A program made the position numbers and the translations under genes. Below the pieces are notes generated by a model. That model did not search any database, had not been told where the DNA came from, and saw only the letters and a program-made list of their open reading frames with translations. From NCBI RefSeq assembly GCF_007753095.1, contig NZ_CP036348.1, forward strand, positions 1,054,001-1,118,000: a stretch of DNA of 64,000 nucleotides, given 5' to 3'. The DNA comes from Rosistilla carotiformis (lineage in GTDB: Bacteria > Planctomycetota > Planctomycetia > Pirellulales > Pirellulaceae). Below, in pieces: positions 37,280 to 47,365 of this stretch; position 1 is the first letter of the stretch, and every line of letters starts with the position of its first letter.

Positions 37280-38572
37280 ATGGGTTTACGAAATCTGGCC
37301 GCGCCGCTGTTGTTGACGATTTGTTGGGGCTCCATGGCCGGTGCGCAAGAGCCGGCTGTCGATGAAAAACCAGCTGCCGAACAGACCGCTGCAGAGTCGG
37401 TGCCCGCTGAGCAGAAACCGACGGACGAGTCCAAGCCAAGCGACGAGTCCAAGCCAAGCGACGAGTCCAAGCCAGCGGAGGTTGATCCGGCAGCGGTGAA
37501 AAAATTGCAGGCGGTCTTTGATCAACGCGTGGAAGATTGGCGGAAAGCGACGCAAGAACTTTGGGTTGAGGTCAACGAGTTTCACACCGCCACCGGGGAC
37601 GTGAAGTTCAGCGAACAGATCCGCTGGGCCCAACGAGAATCAGCCGCTCGCGACGCGATGCAGGCGACGTTCATCGCTGCGACCAATCTGGTTTCCCTGG
37701 ACCATGAAAATCGCGAAGCGCGGGCCTTTATGGCCCAATCGATCATCTACCACGCGCAAAACGATTGGTATGAAGGTCTCAAGGAGGCGGCCGTGGCGAT
37801 GCTGGCTCTCGGGATCAAGGACGTCCAGTTGAACGTGATCGCGGGGGTCGCCGCGGCAGCGACGGGAGACTTTGAGGTCGCCAAAGAGAATCTAGAACTC
37901 ACTCCCAACGAGGGCGATGAGGGCCTGATGAAGGTCGCCCGCAGGATGGATTATATACTCACGCCATTGCAGGAAGCCTGGAAGAAGGAGCAGAAGTTGC
38001 GTGAGGCGGAGGCGAAAGCGGACGACTTGCCGCGGGTTCTGCTGAAAACCACGCGAGGCGAAGTGTTGGTGGAACTGTTTGAAAACGAAGCTCCCAACAC
38101 GGTCGCCAGTTTTATTTCGTTGGTCGAAGATGGCTTCTACGACAATGTGCCGTTTTACCAAGTGGTGGAGCATGAGTTTGCTCAGACGGGCGATCGCGAC
38201 GGCGATGGATCGGGAACCGCCGACTACCGTCTGCCCGACGAAGCGATTGGTGAGCGAGCGATCTTCCGCGGATCGTTGGTGATGGCCAAGATCCCCAATC
38301 CCAATGCTGAACGTGATCCCGATGCGTCGGGCACCATTCCTAACACGGGCAGCAGCCAGTTTCTGATCACTCTGTTGCCATTCAACCCCGACTACAAAGA
38401 ACTCTGCTGCTTCGGCCGCGTGGTCAGTGGGATGGGAGCGATCTCGACGCTCAACCGCGCCAAGCTTGAAAAGGAGAAGGACGCACCGGTCGTGTTGCCC
38501 GATTCGATCATCGAAGCGGAAGTCGTTCGGAAGCGGGACCACGATTACAAACCGGAAACACTCCCCTACTGA
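37280..38572 (+). CDS. Secreted cyclophilin-type peptidyl-prolyl isomerase with extended N-terminus
   Basis: 430 residues: signal peptide MGLRNLAAPLLLTICWGSM, a Pro/Glu/Ser-rich linker (about 30-68), a helical tetratricopeptide-like region (70-245) and a C-terminal cyclophilin domain (about 250-420) with LLKTTRGEVLVELFENEAP, FYQVVEHEFAQTGD and SSQFLI. Proline isomerase in the periplasm-like space is inferred. The linker contains three 18-base tandem units (37424-37477) encoding DESKPS. Compared with small cyclophilins it lacks part of the classical core motif FHRVI (YQVVE here). Confidence 0.82.
   Translation: MGLRNLAAPLLLTICWGSMAGAQEPAVDEKPAAEQTAAESVPAEQKPTDESKPSDESKPSDESKPAEVDPAAVKKLQAVFDQRVEDWRKATQELWVEVNEFHTATGDVKFSEQIRWAQRESAARDAMQATFIAATNLVSLDHENREARAFMAQSIIYHAQNDWYEGLKEAAVAMLALGIKDVQLNVIAGVAAAATGDFEVAKENLELTPNEGDEGLMKVARRMDYILTPLQEAWKKEQKLREAEAKADDLPRVLLKTTRGEVLVELFENEAPNTVASFISLVEDGFYDNVPFYQVVEHEFAQTGDRDGDGSGTADYRLPDEAIGERAIFRGSLVMAKIPNPNAERDPDASGTIPNTGSSQFLITLLPFNPDYKELCCFGRVVSGMGAISTLNRAKLEKEKDAPVVLPDSIIEAEVVRKRDHDYKPETLPY
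37424..37477 (+). repeat. 18-bp tandem repeat, 3 units, in PPIase linker
   Basis: Units at 37424, 37442 and 37460, the first two identical and the third differing near its end. They encode DESKPS repeats in the flexible linker, so unit number may vary between strains. Confidence 0.8.
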
Positions 38573-38592
38573 TTCGCTTGGCGGTCGCCGAT

Positions 38593-39630
38593 TTAATCGA
38601 CGAAGATTCCATTGAGCCGCTCAGCGAGCGGTTCCCAGCGATCGGCCGCCGCTTCAAAGTCGGCGTCCAGCCAGCGGACCGATTCTTCAGGCAGCACCCG
38701 CGGCTGTTCCTTGACGCTGCGGAACAACGGGATCTGCGAACTGTTCCCCATCGCCAGCCGCTTCTCGGTCTCGGGGCTCATCAAAAACAACGCCAACTGC
38801 TCCGCAGCGACCGGGTGCGGGGCGTCCTTTAAGACAGCCAAGGTGTTAGGAATTCTCAGCGTTCCCATCTGATCGGGCTGCTGGTCGGGGAAGACGATCT
38901 CGACGGGAAAGCCCAGGTCCCGTTCGATCACCGCGTCGTCGGTATCGGTCAGCCCCCAAGCGACCTGCCCGGCTGAGACCGCTTGTGCAACCTGCTTGTT
39001 CCCCGACAGCGTGACGGCGTTTTGTTGGATCTCGCGAAACAGAGCGTCCGCCTTTTCCTGGCCCAATTGATTCTCGAGCACCGCCGCGTGCGTGGCGGTG
39101 GTGCCGAACAGCGGCCGCGCGATCGCCCCCTGCCCCTTCCACTTCGGATCGGCCAGATCCAAAACGCTCGTCGGCCATTGGTCGGGGTCGGGCAAGAGTT
39201 TCTTGTTGACGATCAGCACGCGAGCGCGAGCGGCAAACCCGCACCAGGTGCCATCCGACGCGATGCAGCCGGCGGGCCAAACGGTGTCGATCGGCCAGTC
39301 GATCTCTTTCAGCAAGCCGGCTTTCTGCAGCCGCACCGTGTGGATGATCTCGTTGTTCCAGAACAGGTCGCAGACCGGGCGATCGCGTTCGCCGAGGATC
39401 CGGTTGACCAGCCCGATCGTCTTGGTCGATTCGATGTCGAACCGCGCGTTGACCTGGATCTCGCTGTCGACATGCCGGTCGAAGCTGCTCAACATCGGCG
39501 CGGCAAACTCTTGGTCGAGCGCCGAATAAACGACGACTTCGTTTTCGGGACGCGGCACACAGCCGCCGACCAACAGAATCAACGGTGCGATCAAACGGCA
39601 GCAATCGAGAGGGCGTTTCGTGTTGGGCAT
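38593..39630 (-). CDS. Extracellular solute-binding lipoprotein, iron(III)-type ABC family 1
   Basis: 345 residues. Lipobox LVGGC with Cys24 after a signal peptide. The mature part is a periplasmic-binding-protein fold: VVVYSALDQEFAAPML near the start and WNNEIIHTVRLQKAGLL and GQVAWGLTDTDDA later are typical of the FutA/AfuA/thiamine-binding group. No permease or ATPase gene is adjacent, so the partner is outside the window or the protein is an orphan. Iron binding is inferred; the usual paired tyrosines near the C-terminus are not evident. Confidence 0.78.
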   Translation of the reverse strand: MPNTKRPLDCCRLIAPLILLVGGCVPRPENEVVVYSALDQEFAAPMLSSFDRHVDSEIQVNARFDIESTKTIGLVNRILGERDRPVCDLFWNNEIIHTVRLQKAGLLKEIDWPIDTVWPAGCIASDGTWCGFAARARVLIVNKKLLPDPDQWPTSVLDLADPKWKGQGAIARPLFGTTATHAAVLENQLGQEKADALFREIQQNAVTLSGNKQVAQAVSAGQVAWGLTDTDDAVIERDLGFPVEIVFPDQQPDQMGTLRIPNTLAVLKDAPHPVAAEQLALFLMSPETEKRLAMGNSSQIPLFRSVKEQPRVLPEESVRWLDADFEAAADRWEPLAERLNGIFVD

Positions 39631-39669
39631 GTATCCAGCTATGATGGAGGGCTACGGAGAATCATCGTT

Positions 39670-40983
39670 TTGTTGTTCGACAATCCAACCATTGTTGCAG
39701 GTTTTTCGCCGCCGCGAATCGGGGCCGCGCTGGCGTTATGCCTTTTCGTCGCCCCTTTTGCCGCTGCGCAGACGCGGCAATTCAGCGGCCGACACGTCAC
39801 GATCCACACCGATCTGCCCGCTTCGGCGGCGCTCGATCAATTGCCGGCCGCCTTCGATGCCGCGGTCCCGCAGTGGTGTGAGTTTTTTGGCGTCGATCCC
39901 GATCGGCTCGCCGACTGGCATGTGACTGCCTATCTGATGACCAGCCGCGACGCCTTCAAGCAGCGTGGTCTGTTGCCCGATCATCTCCCCGATTTCGCGC
40001 ACGGCTACCAATACGGCAACTCCGTTTGGGTTGTCGATCAACCGTCGGACTACTACACCCGGCATCTGCTGTTGCACGAGGGAGTGCATGCGTTGATGTT
40101 CCAGTTGTTCGGCGGTGCCGGACCGGCGTGGTACATGGAAGGGATGGCGGAGTTGTTGGCGACGCATCGCTGGAGCGACGGCGAGATCGCGTTGCCGGTG
40201 ATCCCCGAATCGCGGGAAGCGTTCCCGTTTTGGGGCCGTTTAAAAGTCATTCAATCGGCTCGCGACAAGGGCCAAGCGTTGCCGATCGACGCGGTGATGC
40301 GATACAGCCATAAAGCTCATCGCCAAGTCGAACCGTATGCCTGGAGCTGGGGAGCGCTGACGCTGTTGAACATGTATCCCGAATATCGCACCGCTGCGAT
40401 CGCGGCGACCGATCGGGCGGGCCAACCTCCGCTGCAGTTCACTCGCAACTTTTACAGCGAACTCAAGGACCAGTGGCCTCAATTGCAGCTGCGTTGGCGG
40501 ATGCTTGTCGACGGGCTCGACTACGGTTTTGATCCGCTGCGGAACCGGATCGATCTGACCAACTTTCCCGCCACCGCCGAAGCGTCGACCGCGACCAAAC
40601 AGCTAGAGATCGCGGCCGATCGCGGCTGGCAATCGAGCGGGATTCGCGTCGCTGCAGGCCAATCGATTCGGATCACCGCCGAAGGACGCTACACCTTGGG
40701 CGACGATCCGCGGCCGTGGGAATGCGAACCTCAAGGGGTGACGATCGAATATCACCGCGGCCATCCGTTGGGGATGCTGTTGGCGGCTGTCGCTCCGACA
40801 AGCGATGCCGATGCGACGCGGATGACGAATCCTCAGATCGTCGGCGTCGGCCGCGAGGGGACGTTTGTCGCGGAGTTCGATGGCATGTTGTTGCTGCGGA
40901 TCGGTGACGATCCCGCCGCGTTGGCCGATAACCGCGGCAGCGCGTCGGTCACCGTCAGTGTTGCCGTGGCGGAGCGGCCGTGA
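39670..40983 (+). CDS. Secreted gluzincin-type metallopeptidase with lectin-like C-terminal domain
   Basis: 437 residues from TTG 39670, with GGAGA nine bases upstream and a signal peptide (AALALCLFVAPFAAAQT) directly after. The frame extends upstream to 38983 through the antisense of the lipoprotein gene, which is not real coding. Zinc motif HEGVH at 136-140, with YMEGMAE (157-161) supplying the third ligand. Residues about 315-435 form a beta-sandwich starting LEIAADRGWQSSG, similar to the lectin-like domain of the protein at 6125-6796. Overlaps the next gene by 4 bases (GTGA). Confidence 0.7.
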   Translation: MLFDNPTIVAGFSPPRIGAALALCLFVAPFAAAQTRQFSGRHVTIHTDLPASAALDQLPAAFDAAVPQWCEFFGVDPDRLADWHVTAYLMTSRDAFKQRGLLPDHLPDFAHGYQYGNSVWVVDQPSDYYTRHLLLHEGVHALMFQLFGGAGPAWYMEGMAELLATHRWSDGEIALPVIPESREAFPFWGRLKVIQSARDKGQALPIDAVMRYSHKAHRQVEPYAWSWGALTLLNMYPEYRTAAIAATDRAGQPPLQFTRNFYSELKDQWPQLQLRWRMLVDGLDYGFDPLRNRIDLTNFPATAEASTATKQLEIAADRGWQSSGIRVAAGQSIRITAEGRYTLGDDPRPWECEPQGVTIEYHRGHPLGMLLAAVAPTSDADATRMTNPQIVGVGREGTFVAEFDGMLLLRIGDDPAALADNRGSASVTVSVAVAERP

Positions 40984-41696
40984 GTCGGCAAGCGGACGAC
41001 GCGGGACAGCTTCCATCGCCGCGGCGGCGTGTGGGATGGCGGTTCAGTCTGCGCGGGCTGCTGGGATTGGTTGTGGTTGTCACGATGGTCGGTTCGCATT
41101 TTTATACGAGCTGGAAATTGCGACAGGCGATGGTCCAGCTGAAGCAGCTGCGCAGCGAAGTCGGCTACCTCAACGAGACCGATCGCTCCAAGCTGGTCGT
41201 GGCGGTGGTGCCGACTGACGAACCGTTGACTTGGAAAATTCGAGTCCGAACCCCGGCGTTGCAATCCTATCAAATCGCCTACAGCACGCTTTGGCCGGCG
41301 GGATCGCCGGAGCCAACGTGGTATTCGGGGCAGCCGTTGCCCGGGGGGGAATCGCTGGTCACGCTGCGGTTGTTCAGTGACCCACGGGACAACCGCTGGA
41401 AAATCATTACACTGGTACGCAATCAGGGAAATCTGTGGCGGATGGCGACAGTCCTGTCCGATCGCCAGGCGGCGCTGTTTCGCGGATCGCACGATACGAT
41501 TCGCGGCGGCATTCAAGCCGAGACGGTCGTCGCCGCCGGACGTTCCCTGCGCGTGATCGAAGAGAAGTGGTTCGCTGGCGATGGGGGCCTGATGCTGTTT
41601 GGCCAAGAGGCGCCCGACGACGACATCGACGGTCTCTTTGCCGAGCTGCAACCGCTGCCCGGTCTGCCATTTGAAGTCCAAGAGAATCGACGTTAA
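40980..41696 (+). CDS. Membrane-anchored hypothetical protein
   Basis: 238 residues starting at GTG 40980, which overlaps the stop of the peptidase gene (GTGA), so translation is coupled. One membrane segment near residues 23-40 ([20 protein letters not shown]), then a coiled stretch and a beta-rich C-terminal region without known motifs. FSLRGLL-type single-helix anchors are frequent in planctomycete proteins of unknown function. It probably works with the peptidase encoded before it. Confidence 0.65.
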   Translation: MSRQADDAGQLPSPRRRVGWRFSLRGLLGLVVVVTMVGSHFYTSWKLRQAMVQLKQLRSEVGYLNETDRSKLVVAVVPTDEPLTWKIRVRTPALQSYQIAYSTLWPAGSPEPTWYSGQPLPGGESLVTLRLFSDPRDNRWKIITLVRNQGNLWRMATVLSDRQAALFRGSHDTIRGGIQAETVVAAGRSLRVIEEKWFAGDGGLMLFGQEAPDDDIDGLFAELQPLPGLPFEVQENRR

Positions 41697-41716
41697 CCTC
41701 CTATTTTATAAGCCCA

Positions 41717-43150
41717 ATGCCCAAAGACTTTCTTGCCAAAGCGGCCGATGAATACGACGTGATCGTGATCGGCAGCGGACTTGCGGGACTGACCACCGCC
41801 AACATCCTCGGTCGCCATGGCCATCGCGTTCTGCTGTTGGAACAGCATTACAAACTGGGCGGACTGGCGACTTGGTTCCGCCGTCCCGGAGGGCATATCT
41901 TCGATATCTCGCTGCACGGTTTTCCCGCTGGGATGATCAAAAGCTGCAAGCGTTATTGGAACGATGACATCTCCGATCGGATCGTTCAACTGAAAAACGT
42001 CCGCTTCGAAAACCCGATGTTCTCGCTGACGACGACCTTCAATCGCAAGGACTTCACCAAACTGCTGGTCGAACAGTTTGCCGTCGAACAGTCGGCTGTC
42101 GAAGGGTTTTTCGACACCGCGCGCAGCATGAACTTCTACGACGATCAAGCGACGACCACGCGTCAATTGTTCGATCGCTTTTTCCCCGGCCGCGAGGATG
42201 TGATCCGGTTGCTGATGGAACCGATCACCTACGCCAACGGTTCGACTCTCGAAGACCCCGCGCTGACCTACGGGATCGTCTTTTCGAACTTCATGTCCAA
42301 GGGAGTCTTTATCTACGAAGGGGGAACCGAGGACCTTATCGGTCGGATGCAGAAGGAGCTGAAAAAGAACAACGTCGACATCTGCATCAATTGCCCCGTC
42401 GATAAGATCAACATCAAAAACGGTCAAGTCGAATCGGTCGAGGTGCACAACCGAACGATCCGCACCAAGTCGGTGATCAGCAATTCCAATCTGCGATCGA
42501 CGATCTTCAACATGGTCGGCAGCGAACATTTTGATCCGTCGTTTGTCGAAGAAGCCGAAGCGGTTCGCTTGAACAACAGTAGCACGCAGGTCTACATGGC
42601 GATGAAGCCGGGCGTGGAGATCGATGAATCGTGCGGCGATCTGTTATTCACCAGCACCGCCCCGCTGTTCCGCACCGAAGCGTTGCTCAGCCGCGATATC
42701 ACCAGCCGCACGTTCAGCTTCTATTACCCGCGAACACGCCCCGAAGGGAAGCGACGCTATGCGGTGGTCAGCAGCACCAACGCCCGCTGGGAGGATTGGT
42801 CGGAACTTAGCGACACGGAATACGAAGCGAGCAAGCAGGAGTTGATCGAGACGACGGTCGCCGCGTTGGACAAGTTTGTCCCCAACGTTCGCGAGAAGAT
42901 CGACTGGGTCGAAGCCGCCACGCCGCGGACTTTCAACCACTACACCCGACACCAGCTGGGAGCCAGCTTTGGCACCAAGTTCGAAGGGCTGGCGGTCAGC
43001 CGCAAGCTGCCCGAACAGATCGGCGGACTCTACCACGCCGGCAGCGTCGGGATCATCATGAGCGGCTGGTTGGGAGCGATCAACTACGGCGTGATCGTCG
43101 CCAACGACGTCGACCAACGCCTGATGAAACAAGAAGCCGCCCCGGCGTAG
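41717..43150 (+). CDS. Phytoene desaturase/carotenoid isomerase (CrtISO)-like FAD oxidoreductase
   Basis: 477 residues. N-terminal FAD motif [19 protein letters not shown] followed by [11 protein letters not shown], and a C-terminal [20 protein letters not shown]. The family includes carotenoid isomerases and retinol saturases, which act on polyene substrates. No other carotenoid gene lies near, so the substrate is unknown. It begins 20 bases after the previous gene and ends at a hairpin shared with the convergent symporter. Confidence 0.78.
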   Translation: MPKDFLAKAADEYDVIVIGSGLAGLTTANILGRHGHRVLLLEQHYKLGGLATWFRRPGGHIFDISLHGFPAGMIKSCKRYWNDDISDRIVQLKNVRFENPMFSLTTTFNRKDFTKLLVEQFAVEQSAVEGFFDTARSMNFYDDQATTTRQLFDRFFPGREDVIRLLMEPITYANGSTLEDPALTYGIVFSNFMSKGVFIYEGGTEDLIGRMQKELKKNNVDICINCPVDKINIKNGQVESVEVHNRTIRTKSVISNSNLRSTIFNMVGSEHFDPSFVEEAEAVRLNNSSTQVYMAMKPGVEIDESCGDLLFTSTAPLFRTEALLSRDITSRTFSFYYPRTRPEGKRRYAVVSSTNARWEDWSELSDTEYEASKQELIETTVAALDKFVPNVREKIDWVEAATPRTFNHYTRHQLGASFGTKFEGLAVSRKLPEQIGGLYHAGSVGIIMSGWLGAINYGVIVANDVDQRLMKQEAAPA

Positions 43151-43167
43151 GCGACGGCTAGAGGTCT

Positions 43168-43194
43168 CCTTGCGGTGTTCTAACAACCGCAAGG
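43168..43194. terminator. Bidirectional hairpin between convergent genes
   Basis: CCTTGCGGT (43168-43176) pairs perfectly with ACCGCAAGG (43186-43194), loop of 9 nt. It lies between the ends of the CrtISO-like gene and the symporter, where a two-way terminator is expected, though T-runs are lacking. Confidence 0.5.
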
Positions 43195-43213
43195 ATTGCG
43201 GGCGCGGCGAGGT

Positions 43214-44671
<1,458 letters not shown>

Positions 44672-44904
44672 TGAGTATCTTGTTTCCGCCTAGCTAATAA
44701 TTCTGCGATTCCTTAGCTCACCCAGTGCGCCGACATATTGCCCGCGAGAGCCAGCATCTTTTCCAATCCGCTCGCCGCCATCGCGAGACAGCCCGATCGA
44801 GTCCACAGTCTATTCGATCACGATCCGTTTGCTCTACCGGAGCACCACGTGGACGTGCAAATTGCCGGGAGTGAAGAGAAGGACGTAAAATTAAGGCTGC
44901 CACA

Positions 44905-45070
44905 CTTCACCCGCCCGGCGAAGCAGGGAGGGTCGAAAAACGAGCGTTTAGCAAGTTTTTCGGGGAGGGCGGCCGTATCGAACGACAGTGATTTGCACGA
45001 ACTCGCCTCCCCGAACAACGCTTCGCTCGTTCGACCCTCCCCTTCAAACTGCGTTTGGCGGAGGGTAAAG
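44905..45070 (-). repeat. GC-rich 'GGGAGGGTCGAA' repeat, inverted copy
   Basis: Reads, on the minus strand, like the pair at 62505-62871: the outer CTTCACCC/GGGTGAAG-like ends, the inner GGGAGGGTCGAA/TTCGACCCTCCC arms and the GCTAAACGC-type middle word are shared. The central 40 bases differ (GATACGGCCG region). Confidence 0.7.
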
Positions 45071-45203
45071 GATGGCGCCCACCTTGCGACCGCCAGCAGC
45101 CCACCCCCGCCCGGCGAAGCAGTCTCCCTCTCGACAGGACTGATCTACATCAGCTGAAATATCCGTCTACTTTTTACCATGTGCTTTTAGCCTTCAACCA
45201 AAC

Positions 45204-45287
45204 TCCGTGCCTTGGTGCCTCCGTGAGAGACTTCCGTTCCCCAGCAAAATGCCTCTCGCAAAGGCACAAAGGCACAAAGGCGCAGAG
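45204..45287 (+). repeat. 'TCCGTGCCTTGGTGCCTCCG' repeat, unit 1
   Basis: About 84 bases recurring at 45368 with period 164. Both end in CTCGCAAAGGCACAAAGGCA, a run of GGCACAAA-type short tandem words. No coding function. Confidence 0.75.
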
Positions 45288-45367
45288 AATGCAGGCGGAG
45301 GGTGGCGACAATGGATAAATGGATGTGGACGATAGGCGAACTTGAACCGAAACTCTCCCACCTAAAT

Positions 45368-45451
45368 TCCGTGCCTTGGTGCCTCCGTGAGAGTCTTCCG
45401 TCCTCCAGCAAAGTGCCTCTCGCAAAGGCACAAAGGCACAAAGGCACGCGA
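45368..45451 (+). repeat. 'TCCGTGCCTTGGTGCCTCCG' repeat, unit 2
   Basis: Second unit, same orientation. It differs from unit 1 at only a few positions (for example GTCTTCCGTCCTCC for GACTTCCGTTCCCC). Confidence 0.75.
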
Positions 45452-45554
45452 AATCCTGAAGGCCACCTCAAATCGACTTTCGCGTATGATGGCGGTTTGA
45501 TACCACTGCCTTTGGCAAATTCTAAGCGACTCTCCCCGGCGACTGCCCCGACTT

Positions 45555-46355
45555 ATGTTAGACCCATCGAACAACCTGCTTGTTCAAGCCAATCCACCGT
45601 TTCGCTATCTAAAGCAATTCAATTCGGAAGAGTTCGCGAAGAAGGCGTCCTGCCGAGATCGACTTCGACAATCCGATACACGATGGTTTCCCGGCGACTA
45701 TCTGTCTTCGGTGTTCGCTCGAGAATTGTGCGAGCGTCAGGCGTTGCCGTTCAAAGAGGTGCTGGAGAGTTTTGAATTTTTCGCCTGCGTTAGAAATCGG
45801 ATCCGCAGCAAATCGATCGCTGACATGTGCTGCGGCCATGGGTTGGTGGGAATCCTCTTTGCCATGTTCGATCGGGATGTCGAAGACGTTTGCCTGTTGG
45901 ACAAAGTGCGTCCGCCGAGTTTTGATCTGATCCTAGCCGCGGCGCAGGCGGTTGCCCCTTGGACCGAGGCGAAGATTCGTTACGTCGAAGCCCCGTTGAA
46001 GCGAGCCCTGGACCATCTCGAGGCGGGAACCGCGATTTTAGGTGTCCATGCCTGCGGTGCAAAAACGGATCAGTGCATCGCCCATGCGATCTCGCTGCGA
46101 GGTACCGTTGCACTCCTGCCATGCTGCCGACAACATCGGTTGCACCCAGCACCGGAGTGTTTAAAGAACGTCCTAGGGGCTGATGTCGCCATCGACATCG
46201 ATCGCACCTACCGTATGCACGCGGCAGGCTACCGCGTTCGCTGGGATTATATCTCGCCCTCGATTACCGAAATGAATCGCGTCCTGATCGGCCGGCCGCA
46301 ACCTCAAATCAACACCACGCCCGACACTCCCGTTGTCGCTTCGGCCAGCCAGTAA
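45555..46355 (+). CDS. SAM-dependent methyltransferase (Methyltransf_32/GSTCD-like)
   Basis: 266 residues. Motif I is the unusual ADMCCGHGLVGIL (about 89-101), and HACGAKTD and LPCCRQ follow, the combination found in the Methyltransf_32 group that includes GSTCD and tRNA methylase-like proteins. The target is not known; an RNA base is a guess from the family. Starts at ATG 45555. The 3' end lies 16 bases from the end of the convergent secreted-protein gene. Confidence 0.68.
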   Translation: MLDPSNNLLVQANPPFRYLKQFNSEEFAKKASCRDRLRQSDTRWFPGDYLSSVFARELCERQALPFKEVLESFEFFACVRNRIRSKSIADMCCGHGLVGILFAMFDRDVEDVCLLDKVRPPSFDLILAAAQAVAPWTEAKIRYVEAPLKRALDHLEAGTAILGVHACGAKTDQCIAHAISLRGTVALLPCCRQHRLHPAPECLKNVLGADVAIDIDRTYRMHAAGYRVRWDYISPSITEMNRVLIGRPQPQINTTPDTPVVASASQ

Positions 46356-46371
46356 TAACCGCTCGGTCGTC

Positions 46372-47346
46372 TTACTGCGGTGACTCGACCAGTTCCGCCT
46401 TATCGGTTGCGTAGAGATTCCACAATGCGTCGAGTCGCGCGGCGATCTCGGTTTCGTTGCCAACGATCAACCAGTAGCGGTATCGATAGATCGATTTGGG
46501 GCCCATCAGGACTCGCGAGACCGGCGCGACATGCATGCAGGGGCCAGCCGTCGGGTCGTCGCTGAGTCCCGCGGCATGCGGTCCAAAATTCCAGTGCTCC
46601 GTTGCGCTGGGTGAAAACAGTGCAACACCCTGCCCGGAGGCTTCGAACATCGCCATCGCTTGCCTTGGCGGCGACGCCTTGCCCCAAGGAGGCCCTGGAC
46701 GTTGATGCTCGGGGCGCCATTTTCCCGATCCCAGATAGCTTCGCACGTCAGCGAAGTTGCGAGTGAAGTAGCAAGCGGGGACCTCCTGCGGGTTCATTCT
46801 CGCGGCGCCCCAGCGATCCCCTTCGCGACGCATCGCCTGGAACTCGCATCGCACGCGGACGACGCCTGGCATGTTGGATTCCATCGTCGTCCACTGCCGC
46901 ATCACCGCTTCAGCCTCTTCGTCGGCCATGTCCCACAGCTTGGGAATGGTTTCGGAATACAACGCATCCTCACGTTTTTCAAACACCGTCACGCGTGCCC
47001 AACTACCCTGCCCTTTCACGCTGCCAACGCCCCCTCCCTGGATCGGATTCCAGGACCACGGACTCCATGACTTGTGCTGCCCATCTGCAGTGCGGTCGAT
47101 CACTCGGCCAGCGTAATACGATTGTTGGATCAGCCGTCCCGGATCGGCAATGTTGACGAGGTTGCGAGGATAACCAGCGGACGACAGCCACGTGATTGCA
47201 GCTCCTTTCTCGCGATCGATACCCACTTTGATCGATCCGTTGTCGATCGTGATCAAATCCTCCGCGATCGCTGCCTGTATGTTGGCGCTGCAGACAATGA
47301 GCAGAGTAATCCAAGTTTGCACGCGAGTTCGTTTCAGGAGATTCAT
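46372..47346 (-). CDS. Secreted protein downstream of sulfatases, unknown family
   Basis: 324 residues with signal peptide ending near ANIQAAIAED. The mature N-terminus (LITIDNGSIKVGIDREKG followed by AITWLSS) looks like the first strands of a galactose-mutarotase-like or lyase beta-sandwich, and the protein is rich in Trp. Only 19 bases separate it from the sulfatase stop at 47366, so it is in the same transcript. A role in binding or cleaving the polysaccharide desulfated by the sulfatases is inferred from position. Start ATG 47346 chosen for the signal peptide. Confidence 0.6.
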   Translation of the reverse strand: MNLLKRTRVQTWITLLIVCSANIQAAIAEDLITIDNGSIKVGIDREKGAAITWLSSAGYPRNLVNIADPGRLIQQSYYAGRVIDRTADGQHKSWSPWSWNPIQGGGVGSVKGQGSWARVTVFEKREDALYSETIPKLWDMADEEAEAVMRQWTTMESNMPGVVRVRCEFQAMRREGDRWGAARMNPQEVPACYFTRNFADVRSYLGSGKWRPEHQRPGPPWGKASPPRQAMAMFEASGQGVALFSPSATEHWNFGPHAAGLSDDPTAGPCMHVAPVSRVLMGPKSIYRYRYWLIVGNETEIAARLDALWNLYATDKAELVESPQ

Positions 47347-47365
47347 GGTGGGATCCGCTTGCGCG

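Larger units (their letters stand above)
44672..45554. other. Repeat-bearing non-coding region
   Basis: About 880 bases between the divergent symporter and methyltransferase genes, holding the inverted GC-rich repeat and the two 84-bp units. The rest shows no gene. Both flanking promoters should lie at its ends. Confidence 0.55.

Noticed and set aside
38983-39669. Upstream extension of the zinc-peptidase gene
   Set aside because: It lies entirely antisense to the solute-binding lipoprotein gene; the signal peptide and ribosome site put the start at 39670.
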